NCBI RefSeq assembly: GCF_021654115.1
Contig: NZ_JAIWJF010000001.1
Coordinates: 496,001-560,000, forward strand
Origin: Furfurilactobacillus milii
Lineage (GTDB): Bacteria; Bacillota; Bacilli; Lactobacillales; Lactobacillaceae
Direction of reading: 5' to 3'
Length of the DNA: 64,000 nt
Shown in pieces: positions 1 through 7,726 of the stretch. The translations under genes and the position numbers were made by a program. Position 1 is the first letter of the stretch. Each line of letters starts with the position of its first letter. The notes under the pieces are model-generated. The model made no database searches and was not told the origin of the DNA. It saw only the letters and a list, made by a program, of their open reading frames with translations.

Positions 1-1
1 T

Positions 2-118
2 ATTAATAAGCAGTTGGCAGAAAATGCCTCAGAGCTCCTTGCGATGCTTGATGAGCTTGATGTTCAAGATGAATCTAGTCGTGCGTTGATTGAAGCAACC
101 AAGGAGGCGCTAAAATGA
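2..118 (+). CDS. hsdM: Type I restriction-modification methyltransferase subunit HsdM, C-terminal end (partial)
   Basis: The reading frame is open from the window edge to a TGA that overlaps the ATG of hsdS (ATGA overlap). Only about 38 residues are visible, ending in EATKEALK. No methyltransferase motif lies in the visible part, so the assignment rests on context. In type I systems hsdM normally sits directly upstream of and translationally coupled to hsdS, and hsdS and hsdR follow here. The subunit would supply the S-adenosylmethionine-dependent adenine methyltransferase of the HsdM2S complex. Confidence 0.75.
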   Translation: MNKQLAENASELLAMLDELDVQDESSRALIEATKEALK

Positions 119-1326
119 AAACGCCGAAAAAAAGAGTACCAGAATTGCGGTTTAAAGGCTTTGATGGAGATTGGGAACAGCGTAAGCTTGGAGAATTAGG
201 TACTTTGCGTAGAGGAAAATCAAAACATCGTCCTCGAAATGACCCAAAACTATTTGGTGGAGATTATCCATTTATTCAGACAGGGGATGTATCCTCAAGT
301 GGACTTTATTTACATAATTTCACTCAAACTCTCAATGACTTTGGATTAGCACAAAGTAAACTATGGAATAAGGGTACTTTAGTAATAACAATCGCCGCAA
401 ACGTTGCTGATTCAGCTATACTGGCTATCGATGCTGCATTTCCAGACAGTGTAATTGGATTCACCTCTGAAACAAGTTCAGTGGAATTTGCTAAATTTTT
501 ACTAGATGAATTAAGCGATGGACTAAAGCGAACAGCACCTACAGGCTCTCAGGCAAACTTGAACTTAGAAATATTGTCCAATACTTCTGAATACGTACCA
601 GCAATATCTGAACAGCGTCAGATTGCAAGACTCCTTATTCAATTCGAGAAAATTATCGCTCTTCATGAGCGTAAGCTTGAACTCATGAAAGTGCTCAAAA
701 AGGCATATCTTCAGCAATTGTTTCCGAAAAATGGCGACAAAACACCACATCTTAGATTTGCTGGATTTAGTGATGATTGGGAGCAGCGTAAGTTCAAAAC
801 ATTATACAACAAAGTTACTGAGAAGAACGATTTGACAATCTCTAAAAATCGCGTAATCTCGGTAGCCCAAATGAAGTGGGGGAAAGTACCGCAAAATTCA
901 ACAAATAAGTACATGCGCAGCTATAATGTAATACGTATTGGTGATATTGCTTTCGAAGGAAATCGCAGTAAGAACTTTGCATTTGGTCGTTTTGTTGAAA
1001 ATACACTTGGAACTGGTTTGGTGTCGCACGTTTTTGATGTATTTCGACCGACTAATAATATTGATTTGGATTTTTGGAAATATTACATTCATGATGAAGA
1101 GGTAATGCGCAACATTTTGCGAAAATCCACCCAAAAATCAACGATGATGACGAATTTGGTTAGCAAAGACTTCATGCGTCAACAAATATCTATATCCGAG
1201 CCAAAAGAACAGCATGAGATTGGTAATTTCATTAAGATGTTAGATAAGGCTATCGACCTTAATGAATGCAAGGTGGAGCAACTCATACTTTTAAAGCGTA
1301 CTTTCCTGCAAAAAATATTTGTATAA
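115..1326 (+). CDS. hsdS: Type I restriction-modification specificity subunit HsdS (expressed copy)
   Basis: This 403-residue DNA-recognition subunit of the type I complex has the usual two halves, each a target recognition domain followed by a helical conserved region. The conserved segments begin with DWEQRK near residues 19 and 224, and the central helix contains LHERKLELMKVLKKAYLQQ. The first target recognition domain spans roughly residues 25-180 and the second roughly 230-380. The start is supported by an AAGGAGG ribosome binding site and coupling to hsdM. The central conserved region is identical at DNA level to that of the inverted copy at 2367-3548, so each half can be exchanged by inversion. 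A terminator follows directly. Length and architecture are normal for the family. Confidence 0.95.
   Translation: MKTPKKRVPELRFKGFDGDWEQRKLGELGTLRRGKSKHRPRNDPKLFGGDYPFIQTGDVSSSGLYLHNFTQTLNDFGLAQSKLWNKGTLVITIAANVADSAILAIDAAFPDSVIGFTSETSSVEFAKFLLDELSDGLKRTAPTGSQANLNLEILSNTSEYVPAISEQRQIARLLIQFEKIIALHERKLELMKVLKKAYLQQLFPKNGDKTPHLRFAGFSDDWEQRKFKTLYNKVTEKNDLTISKNRVISVAQMKWGKVPQNSTNKYMRSYNVIRIGDIAFEGNRSKNFAFGRFVENTLGTGLVSHVFDVFRPTNNIDLDFWKYYIHDEEVMRNILRKSTQKSTMMTNLVSKDFMRQQISISEPKEQHEIGNFIKMLDKAIDLNECKVEQLILLKRTFLQKIFV
171..195 (+). repeat. Outer inverted repeat, hsdS copy (N-terminal conserved segment)
   Basis: This 25-bp segment starting TTGGGAACAGCGTAAGC pairs in inverted orientation with 3489-3513, with one mismatch. 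It encodes the WEQRKLGE segment at the start of the first target recognition domain. Recombination here would flip the whole interval, including the recombinase gene. Confidence 0.85.
654..792 (+). repeat. Inner inverted repeat, hsdS copy (139 bp)
   Basis: The segment is identical, base by base, to the reverse complement of 2898-3036. It covers the central conserved helix and the start of the second target recognition domain. Inversion between the two copies would exchange second-half target recognition domains between the expressed and silent hsdS. Confidence 0.95.
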
Positions 1327-1328
1327 TC

Positions 1329-1365
1329 AAACTGGTCGACACAAAATACGTGCCGACCAGTTTTT
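1329..1365. terminator. Rho-independent terminator between hsdS and the recombinase
   Basis: A 10-bp stem, AAACTGGTCG with CGACCAGTTT, is followed by TTTTT on the + strand. The convergent position suggests it serves both hsdS and the oppositely transcribed recombinase. Confidence 0.8.
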
Positions 1366-1373
1366 ATTAACAC

Positions 1374-2300
1374 TTAAACGAGTTGAGACATTTCGCGCAT
1401 GATTCGCTCCCCGTCTTTAGACTCTAGTTCTTGAATAATGTGTAGATACGTTGATTGAGTGGTTGCCATGTTCGCATGGCCGAGTCGTCGAGCGACGCTT
1501 GCTACTGATACACCGGCAAACAACAATAGTGACGCATGAGTATGCCTTAATCCATGGACACTCAATACGGGAACCTCAGCACTCTCGCAAAGCACTTTTA
1601 GATGTCGATTGATTGATGCATTGAATACTCGGCCATGAACGAATATTGGTTGATTATTTGGTAGATTGTGAAGCAGCTGAGAAAATTGCATCGTAATCTG
1701 CCAATCAAGTTGAATCTGACGAACGGATGATGGATTCTTGGTTGGCTGAAAACCACCATACGTGTGTCGATAATCCCAACTATATTTCACAGATAGTGTT
1801 TGATTAGTAAAATCGAAACACTCGGGTGTAATTGCCAATGCCTCTGAAAAGCGTAACCCTGTTTTTAAAATTAGCAAAAGAAACCAATCCCAGTTAAGTG
1901 ATGTTCCCAGTTCCATCACGTGAATCAGTTTTTGAACATCGAATTGACTAAGAAACTTCACTTTTTTAGGCGCTGGCTTTTTCCCCGTGATAACAGTCTT
2001 TCTTGTTGGATTTTGCTTAATTTCACCTTCTTCAAAGGCATCAACAATACAGCTCTTCAACTGATGATGAAAATCCATCGTATTTTGGCGCTCATGATCT
2101 TGAGCATACTCGTTTATCAGTTGCTGGTAACTCTGTCGAGTCAGATCACATAGCCGTAATTTTGGCGCAAGGCGAATCAGCCAAGCAAGTGTGACGTAAT
2201 ACTTGTTCAGTGTAATGGGTCGAACCGAGTTAACTTTATATAACTCAATCCAATCCTCGAAGTAGTGATAGAACAGTTGTGTTGATTTCGTTCTTGTCAT
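1374..2300 (-). CDS. Tyrosine recombinase (integrase family), probable hsdS invertase
   Basis: This 308-residue tyrosine recombinase has an N-terminal SAM-like DNA-binding part (about 1-110) and a catalytic domain (about 125-305). Visible catalytic elements are TGLRFSEAL with the first Arg, HGLRHTHAS with His-x-x-Arg, and LGHANMATTQSTYLH with the second His and the Tyr nucleophile. The start is placed at the ATG at 2300 because a GAGGAGG ribosome binding site precedes it; the longer reading frame to 2339 runs into a palindrome. The gene lies between two oppositely oriented hsdS copies, the arrangement seen in phase-variable type I loci such as those of streptococci. Its likely job is inversion at the hsdS repeats. 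An integrase from a lost element is possible, but no phage or conjugation genes are nearby. Confidence 0.9.
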   Translation of the reverse strand: MTRTKSTQLFYHYFEDWIELYKVNSVRPITLNKYYVTLAWLIRLAPKLRLCDLTRQSYQQLINEYAQDHERQNTMDFHHQLKSCIVDAFEEGEIKQNPTRKTVITGKKPAPKKVKFLSQFDVQKLIHVMELGTSLNWDWFLLLILKTGLRFSEALAITPECFDFTNQTLSVKYSWDYRHTYGGFQPTKNPSSVRQIQLDWQITMQFSQLLHNLPNNQPIFVHGRVFNASINRHLKVLCESAEVPVLSVHGLRHTHASLLLFAGVSVASVARRLGHANMATTQSTYLHIIQELESKDGERIMREMSQLV

Positions 2301-2304
2301 AAAA

Positions 2305-2360
2305 GAACCTCCTCGTAATATATGGCAAATTTGTGCCATATATTATTATCAAGGAGGTTC
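2305..2360 (-). promoter_or_regulatory. Long palindrome sequestering the recombinase ribosome binding site
   Basis: On the transcript of the recombinase, AGGAGGTTC (2305-2313 read in reverse) can pair with GAACCTCCT (2352-2360). Inside it lies a perfect 12-bp stem, TAATATATGGCA with TGCCATATATTA, around a 6-base loop. The outer stem buries the Shine-Dalgarno sequence, so translation of the recombinase may be held down. It could also be a recombinase or regulator binding site. Confidence 0.6.
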
Positions 2361-2366
2361 CTAGTT

Positions 2367-3548
2367 TTATACAAAAAGTTTTTGTGAATATGCTCGTCTT
2401 AATTCGTAAAGGATGTCTAACTTGTGTTCATTGGCAGCGATGAGGACTGCGACTTTTTCTAGTATTTTGCCAATCTTCTCTTGCTCGTTCTTCAAAGGGT
2501 ATGTTAGAGATAAGCTAGCAAAGTCTGCGTAACTTATTGATCGACCATCTCTAATTCCATAAGTAACAATTTTTAACATTTGAACAAAATTATATTTTTT
2601 AAAGTAAAATTTCCAGAAAGATATTGAGTGATTATTAGGATATTTAAAAGAAAATACTGTATATGCTGGGCTTGTGATTCCCAAGATTTTCGAAACTTCA
2701 AAACCACCTTGGAAGGAACGAAGACTAATAACAAAATCATTGGGATGTATTACTTTATACGTTCCTAAGTTTTTTTTATTGAACTTAAGATCACGATCCA
2801 TTTCTTTACGAAAGATAATACCTTTTTCCTGAGTAACTGAAACGACAGGAAGATTCGGATGTCCCTTTTCAGTCACTGAATTAAAAACTATTTTACTCTT
2901 ACGCTGCTCCCAATCATCACTAAATCCAGCAAATCTAAGATGTGGTGTTTTGTCGCCATTTTTCGGAAACAATTGCTGAAGATATGCCTTTTTGAGCACT
3001 TTCATGAGTTCAAGCTTACGCTCATGAAGAGCGATAGTTTTATCAATTTTTTTCATAAATCCAGAAATCTCATCTTGCTCATCAACTTCTGGCACCGAGA
3101 TTCTATATTGTTGTAAAACCTTATAATAAAGTCTAGTGCGTGTGCCACCCCTCTTTTGCATTTTTGAAAATTTTAGAAAGCTGCCAGAAAAATTCAGATT
3201 CTGAACAAGAAAATCGAGATTCACTTTATCATTATTTGTGAATACAGGATACTCTCGGCTCACTTGAACTGGCGTATCAAATGTATTCTTATTGAAATGA
3301 AAGATTGAGTCATCTGACATGTGACGGTAGGTTACAAAATTTTTAGGAACAACATGAAATATTACTCCTTCATTAATGTCAGATCTGCCTTTGTCAAAGT
3401 ACTCTGCTTGAAAAAATAAACCGGTTCTGGCTGAAGTAGCAATAGGAAAATGATATCCAGTTACCAGCTCACTGTGTTCAGTTATTAGTTCTCCGAGCTT
3501 ACGCTGTTCCCAAGTTACAATAGCCTGGAATTTGCCTAACTTTCCCAT
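2367..3548 (-). CDS. hsdS: Inverted, probably silent HsdS specificity cassette
   Basis: This second specificity-subunit frame lies on the opposite strand with two different target recognition domains, roughly residues 25-180 and 225-380 when read from the ATG at 3548. It ends in RRAYSQKLFV like a complete HsdS C-terminus. Homology to the expressed copy begins only at WEQRKLGEL (3489-3513). The residues before it come from the hsdR promoter region, no ribosome binding site is evident, and the normal N-terminal MKTPKK-type leader is absent. It is therefore best read as a storage cassette that becomes expressed after inversion. Together with hsdS it offers two alternatives for each half, so up to four specificities. 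Confidence 0.8.
   Translation of the reverse strand: MGKLGKFQAIVTWEQRKLGELITEHSELVTGYHFPIATSARTGLFFQAEYFDKGRSDINEGVIFHVVPKNFVTYRHMSDDSIFHFNKNTFDTPVQVSREYPVFTNNDKVNLDFLVQNLNFSGSFLKFSKMQKRGGTRTRLYYKVLQQYRISVPEVDEQDEISGFMKKIDKTIALHERKLELMKVLKKAYLQQLFPKNGDKTPHLRFAGFSDDWEQRKSKIVFNSVTEKGHPNLPVVSVTQEKGIIFRKEMDRDLKFNKKNLGTYKVIHPNDFVISLRSFQGGFEVSKILGITSPAYTVFSFKYPNNHSISFWKFYFKKYNFVQMLKIVTYGIRDGRSISYADFASLSLTYPLKNEQEKIGKILEKVAVLIAANEHKLDILYELRRAYSQKLFV
2898..3036 (-). repeat. Inner inverted repeat, silent cassette (139 bp)
   Basis: This is the exact reverse complement of 654-792 and encodes the central conserved helix of the silent HsdS cassette. A perfect identity between otherwise divergent copies indicates ongoing recombination. 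Confidence 0.95.
3489..3513 (-). repeat. Outer inverted repeat, silent cassette
   Basis: This is the partner of 171-195 with one mismatch in 25 bp. It marks the 5' limit of homology between the two hsdS copies. Confidence 0.85.
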
Positions 3549-3556
3549 GCTATAAT
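3548..3556 (+). promoter_or_regulatory. Extended -10 promoter of hsdR
   Basis: TGCTATAAT is a perfect -10 hexamer with a TGn extension, 34 bp before the hsdR start. No good -35 is visible, which is usual for extended -10 promoters. It lies outside the invertible interval, so hsdR transcription should not depend on orientation. Confidence 0.65.
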
Positions 3557-3589
3557 GAACCCACAAGATTAACACAGGGAGCGAAGTAC

Positions 3590-6500
3590 ATGGCATTAAA
3601 TGCAGAGGCGGATGTTGAAAAAAAACTAATAGATATTCTGGGTAGTGGTCAGAATCAGTGGAATTTTCGCTCGGATTTACATACTGAGACAGATTTATGG
3701 GCAAATTTGCGAGCTAAAATCGTACAAAACAATCAAGATGAATTAAATGATCATGAGCTGACTAATAGTGAGTTTAGTCGAATTCAACAAAAATTACTTA
3801 GCCTGACAACGACACCGTTTGCTGCTGCAAAATGGCTCAAAGGGGAAAATGGAATCGCACGTATCACCATCGAACGTGATGACACGAGTCTGGGCTCATT
3901 ATCCGTGATGTTATTTTCTAACCAAGATATTGGTGGTGGACGTTCATCATACGAAGTCGTGCATCAGATCGCCAAGGCGGGCAATGATGAAGCAGCACAT
4001 GATCGGCGTTTTGATGTCACACTTTTGATTAACGGTCTGCCAATCGTACAAATTGAGCTTAAACAAGTACTAGCTAAAGATGGTATCTATCAAGCATTCA
4101 ATCAAATCGTGAAGTATAGCGAAGAGGGAATGTTTTCCGGTAACATCTTTTCAACACTTCAACTATTCGTGATTTCTAACGAGCAAACAACCCGCTATTT
4201 TGCCAACGCACAACCGAAGAATATGGATCGTAAGTATTTATTTAGCTGGCGTACTAAAGATGGCATCAAGGTCGATAACCTTTATGAATTTGCGCGGCAG
4301 GTTCTAAACATCCCAGATGCGCATCGGTTAATCGCTGATTACACCATAGTGAGCGAAGATCAATCCACAAAGTCTTTGATGGTGCTCCATCCTTATCAAA
4401 TTCATGCAATTCGTGCCTTGTATGAAGCGGCAAGTCATCACAAATCTGGCTATGTTTGGCATGCTACAGGATCAGGTAAGACGCTTACAGCCTTTGTGAC
4501 AACTAAGTTACTTGCCCGTAAACCAGGGATTGATCGTACTATTATGATGATTGATCGTAAGGACTTGGATGATCAGACAAATGATGAATTCACACGATTT
4601 GCTTCGGAATTTAATACGGGTCTCTCGACTGGAAATGCGCGTAAAAATGCCTTGGTTGTGGGAACTGGTAGTTCTAGAGAACTTGCTAGGACTTTACTTT
4701 CAGATGCCAACTCAAATGCGATTATTATTACGACACGTCAAAAGCTTGATGCGGCCTTAAAAAAAGCAAAGAGGCAAGATGAGGAAAAGGGAACACATCG
4801 CTATCAAAAGTTATTAGGGTCGCACATCGTATTTATTGTGGATGAGTGTCATCGTGCGTTGAGCCCAGAGAACATGGAAGATATTAAACAATTTTTCCCG
4901 AATTCAACGTGGTTTGGTTTTACAGGTACGCCAATCTTCGAAGAAAACAAACGTGAAGCTCAGGGTACACTGGCACGGACCACACATGACCAATATGGTG
5001 AACGACTACACACCTACACGATTAAGAATGCGTTGGACGACGCCTCGGTGCTTGGTTTTCAGGTAGAGCATGAGGATACCATTGATCAGGATTCACTAAC
5101 GAATCATATTTTCCAGCAAATGCACGGTATGCCAAAGTACCTAGCACTTTCTGACGAGCAATTGTCTAAAAAAGTCGATACACTTTCACAAATTGAACGT
5201 GAGAAATATATTGATAATTCGGTGTATGAAAGTGATGAGCATATTCAGAAAGTAATACGGAAAATCCTAACTCCAAATAATGCCTATGTTAAATTTGATT
5301 TTGCAAATGGCCGCCCACAGAAATCCGCAATTCTCACAACTAGCTCAATTTCCATGGCAAAGCGATATTATAAAGCAATTAAAGATATGACGCGTGATGC
5401 TGATTGGATGGCGAAGACATTTTCTGACCATCCGTTGCATACCGGCCGTGAAATCGAAGATCCGGATTTCCCTCGAATTGCAATCACCTATTCAATGGAC
5501 GAAAATCCCGACTCAGCTACAGTTAAGCAAGATGAAATGAAAGCTATTCTTGATGATTACAATGCCTATTACCATACTAGTTGGGGCTTAGATACGATTC
5601 AACGCTACAATGGTGACATTAATAATCGTCTATCACGGAAGCAAGCGATATTCAGAGAGCCAGGAAAACAAGTGGACCTTGTTATTGTGGTTGATCGCCT
5701 TTTAACTGGTTTTGATGCGCCACAAGTGCAGACTTTGTTTGTTGATCGGATGTTAGAGTATGCTCAGCTGATTCAGGCTTTCTCACGTACGAATCGAACT
5801 TTTCCAGGTAAGTCTAAGGGTTTGATTGTGACGTTCCGTCGTCCGGCAACCATGGCTGCGAATGTTGAGGCAGCGACACGCTTGTATTCGGAGAGCAAAG
5901 AAGAATCAGGATTGATTTATGACGATTATCAAACAGCAAAGGTTAAGCATATGCGCGCGTATGCCGCGTTCTCACTGTTTTGTCAGACAAACCCTGAAAT
6001 CGATGAGCATTCAGATATTGAAAAGCGTTTGGAATATACGAAAGACTACCAGGCAATGGCGAAGTCATATGCTGCATTGGTTACCTATGATGAATACAAT
6101 AAAGAATTGGAAGAAGCCGATCAGTCAACATTGCTTCCGAATCTTATAGAAGAAGAGGCTGGCGTATACAATACTATCAAAGGATCGATCGTCAATGAAG
6201 GGCCAGATGTCCCAGCTGAGGTTGCGGATATCAACTTCTATGATGATAACGCGGTTAATAATTACAACATTGACTCTGCGTTCATTGATCGTTTGCTGGG
6301 GATTTATGCAGCAAACAACAAGGACACTCGTAACCAGATTGAAGAAGCGCTTAAAAAGATGAACAAGCCAGAGAATGTGCGGAATGTTTATCGACAGATT
6401 TTGAATGATATTGATAGCGGACAAATTAGTCCGGAAGATGATGTGTTTGTGATTAAGCGACGTTACTTTGATGGTGCGGCAGATCTTGCCATTGATAAAT

Positions 6501-6733
6501 TTTCCAGGAAATGGTGTATTCCAAACTCAGAATTGCATAGCTCAGTAATTCAATATTACGGTGGTGCTAAAGATGTTCCCGGCTTATCAGATCTGAATCG
6601 AAGCATGGATGTTAATCAGTATCAGATTGAACATCCAGGAGCGAGCTTATTCAGGGCACGCGCACAAATGAAAGTTGCTTGGCAGGCGTTGCTGGATAAT
6701 ATAATTCTTCCGTATCGTGAAGAATTGCGATAA
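3590..6733 (+). CDS. hsdR: Type I restriction enzyme endonuclease/translocase subunit HsdR
   Basis: This 1047-residue motor and nuclease subunit is of normal length for the family. The N-terminal nuclease domain shows RRFDVTLLINGLP followed by QIELKQ (about residues 142-160), carrying the Asp and Glu-x-Lys of the PD-(D/E)XK fold. The superfamily 2 helicase part shows HATGSGKTLTAF (motif I), VDECHR (motif II), GFTGTP (motif III) and QAFSRTNRT (motif VI). An AGGGAG ribosome binding site lies 8 bases before the ATG. A strong terminator follows, so it forms its own transcription unit separate from hsdM-hsdS. With HsdM and HsdS it would cleave unmethylated DNA after ATP-driven translocation. The frame is intact. 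Confidence 0.96.
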   Translation: MALNAEADVEKKLIDILGSGQNQWNFRSDLHTETDLWANLRAKIVQNNQDELNDHELTNSEFSRIQQKLLSLTTTPFAAAKWLKGENGIARITIERDDTSLGSLSVMLFSNQDIGGGRSSYEVVHQIAKAGNDEAAHDRRFDVTLLINGLPIVQIELKQVLAKDGIYQAFNQIVKYSEEGMFSGNIFSTLQLFVISNEQTTRYFANAQPKNMDRKYLFSWRTKDGIKVDNLYEFARQVLNIPDAHRLIADYTIVSEDQSTKSLMVLHPYQIHAIRALYEAASHHKSGYVWHATGSGKTLTAFVTTKLLARKPGIDRTIMMIDRKDLDDQTNDEFTRFASEFNTGLSTGNARKNALVVGTGSSRELARTLLSDANSNAIIITTRQKLDAALKKAKRQDEEKGTHRYQKLLGSHIVFIVDECHRALSPENMEDIKQFFPNSTWFGFTGTPIFEENKREAQGTLARTTHDQYGERLHTYTIKNALDDASVLGFQVEHEDTIDQDSLTNHIFQQMHGMPKYLALSDEQLSKKVDTLSQIEREKYIDNSVYESDEHIQKVIRKILTPNNAYVKFDFANGRPQKSAILTTSSISMAKRYYKAIKDMTRDADWMAKTFSDHPLHTGREIEDPDFPRIAITYSMDENPDSATVKQDEMKAILDDYNAYYHTSWGLDTIQRYNGDINNRLSRKQAIFREPGKQVDLVIVVDRLLTGFDAPQVQTLFVDRMLEYAQLIQAFSRTNRTFPGKSKGLIVTFRRPATMAANVEAATRLYSESKEESGLIYDDYQTAKVKHMRAYAAFSLFCQTNPEIDEHSDIEKRLEYTKDYQAMAKSYAALVTYDEYNKELEEADQSTLLPNLIEEEAGVYNTIKGSIVNEGPDVPAEVADINFYDDNAVNNYNIDSAFIDRLLGIYAANNKDTRNQIEEALKKMNKPENVRNVYRQILNDIDSGQISPEDDVFVIKRRYFDGAADLAIDKFSRKWCIPNSELHSSVIQYYGGAKDVPGLSDLNRSMDVNQYQIEHPGASLFRARAQMKVAWQALLDNIILPYREELR

Positions 6734-6757
6734 AGAATGACTAAAACCAACAGAATC

Positions 6758-6804
6758 AAAAGCAGCTAGTATTCAGAGTGCATTTCTGAATACTAGCTGC
6801 TTTT
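6758..6804 (+). terminator. Terminator of hsdR
   Basis: A perfect 19-bp stem, starting AAAGCAGCTAGTATTCAGA, encloses an 8-base loop and runs into TTTT. It is one of the strongest hairpins in the window. Confidence 0.9.
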
Positions 6805-7093
6805 ATTGTTATTATATTATAAGCATTCGATAATTGACCGACTATGAAGCGTACGCGTGGTTGTCGGTAAAATGTAGATTTCCTACATTTCTTCGCTGAC
6901 ATTGATAATTTATATATTGTTTCATGACTGATGACAAAAAATTAGAATAATAGCGCAGTTCATTCGGCATTGATTATTCTTTGTCAAATAGGCCATACTA
7001 TTATTTGCTATGCTCTGAAAGAGATCTTACGCGAGCAGCCGTTTCTTTAGGAGTCGTACTACGAAATGACAAGAGGATATCGCTTAAATATTT
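6805..7093. other. Intergenic gap with no recognised gene
   Basis: This AT-rich stretch holds only a small hairpin (AAATGTAG with CTACATTT near 6871). I see no credible coding frame, tRNA or mobile element. It separates the restriction-modification locus from the ASCH operon and may be a remnant junction of an acquired island. Confidence 0.5.
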
Positions 7094-7333
7094 TCAAACT
7101 ATCTTAAAAGAAAAAACTACATACCCATAATTTTGTTTATAGTCTGTTAGGTATTTTATCTGTACCTTTACGCTCTTACCAGTATAGTGGTTTTCATTTA
7201 TGTCAAATTCCTTTAGTAATACAAAATCTCCGACTTGAAAATTCCTATCATTGTTTCTTATTTCAAATGTCTTATCTCCAGATAAAACTGCAGAAAAATA
7301 TTGCGGCAATATTTTTAAAGAATGTGTTGTCAT
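7094..7333 (-). CDS. DUF3850/ASCH-type small protein
   Basis: This 79-residue protein is a single small ASCH-like domain. It opens with LKILPQYFSAVLSGDKTFEIR, where GDKTFEIR fits the ASCH signature G-x-K-x-x-E-x-R; the last strand is YGYVVFSFKIV. ASCH is a PUA-superfamily fold that binds RNA or modified bases, and the E. coli member YqfB hydrolyses N4-acetylcytidine. It is the last gene of a three-gene operon, 7 bp after the preceding ASCH gene, with a TGAGGT ribosome binding site inside that gene's end. Its function here is unknown. The DUF3850 label is by pattern recognition. Confidence 0.8.
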   Translation of the reverse strand: MTTHSLKILPQYFSAVLSGDKTFEIRNNDRNFQVGDFVLLKEFDINENHYTGKSVKVQIKYLTDYKQNYGYVVFSFKIV

Positions 7334-7340
7334 AAAATGC

Positions 7341-7712
7341 TTACCTCACATAACAAAAAGATTGTGGTGCATACCTTACATTGAAAGATTCCAAATTTTC
7401 AGGAGAAGAATATTCAATAAAGTTTTCTATTGGTATAGCGTGGGCAGTAGATTTCCCAGAAAAATAGTCATCAAAAAATAATTTGGAAATTCCTGATCCT
7501 TCTTTAGTGACAGTCCAGACTTGTTCAGGGGTATCGCTGATAATAGATTTGACTGAGAATTCTCCAATGACTTTACTAATAGGACTAGATGCATATACAA
7601 GAATTGATTCTACATCATCTCTTTTAAAAATTGCTTTTCTAAATTCGAACTTTTTGTTACCAGAGATTATCTCTTTTACAAATTTGGGTTTAATTGACAT
7701 TAATACTCGCAT
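7341..7712 (-). CDS. ASCH domain protein
   Basis: This 123-residue protein begins MRVLMSIKPKFVKEIISG and carries GNKKFEFR at about residues 18-25, which again fits the ASCH signature G-x-K-x-x-E-x-R. It continues with VYASSPISKVIGEFSV, a typical strand pair of these PUA-like folds. The start has a good AGGGAGG ribosome binding site. It lies 14 bp after the GNAT fusion gene and 7 bp before the DUF3850 gene. The likely role is recognition or hydrolysis of a modified nucleotide or RNA. The substrate cannot be told from sequence. Confidence 0.8.
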   Translation of the reverse strand: MRVLMSIKPKFVKEIISGNKKFEFRKAIFKRDDVESILVYASSPISKVIGEFSVKSIISDTPEQVWTVTKEGSGISKLFFDDYFSGKSTAHAIPIENFIEYSSPENLESFNVRYAPQSFCYVR

Positions 7713-7726
7713 ATTAAAAACCTCCC

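Noticed and set aside
3549-3704. N-terminal extension of the inverted hsdS frame up to 3704
   Set aside because: It overlaps the hsdR promoter and start in antisense, has no similarity to HsdS and has no ribosome binding site.
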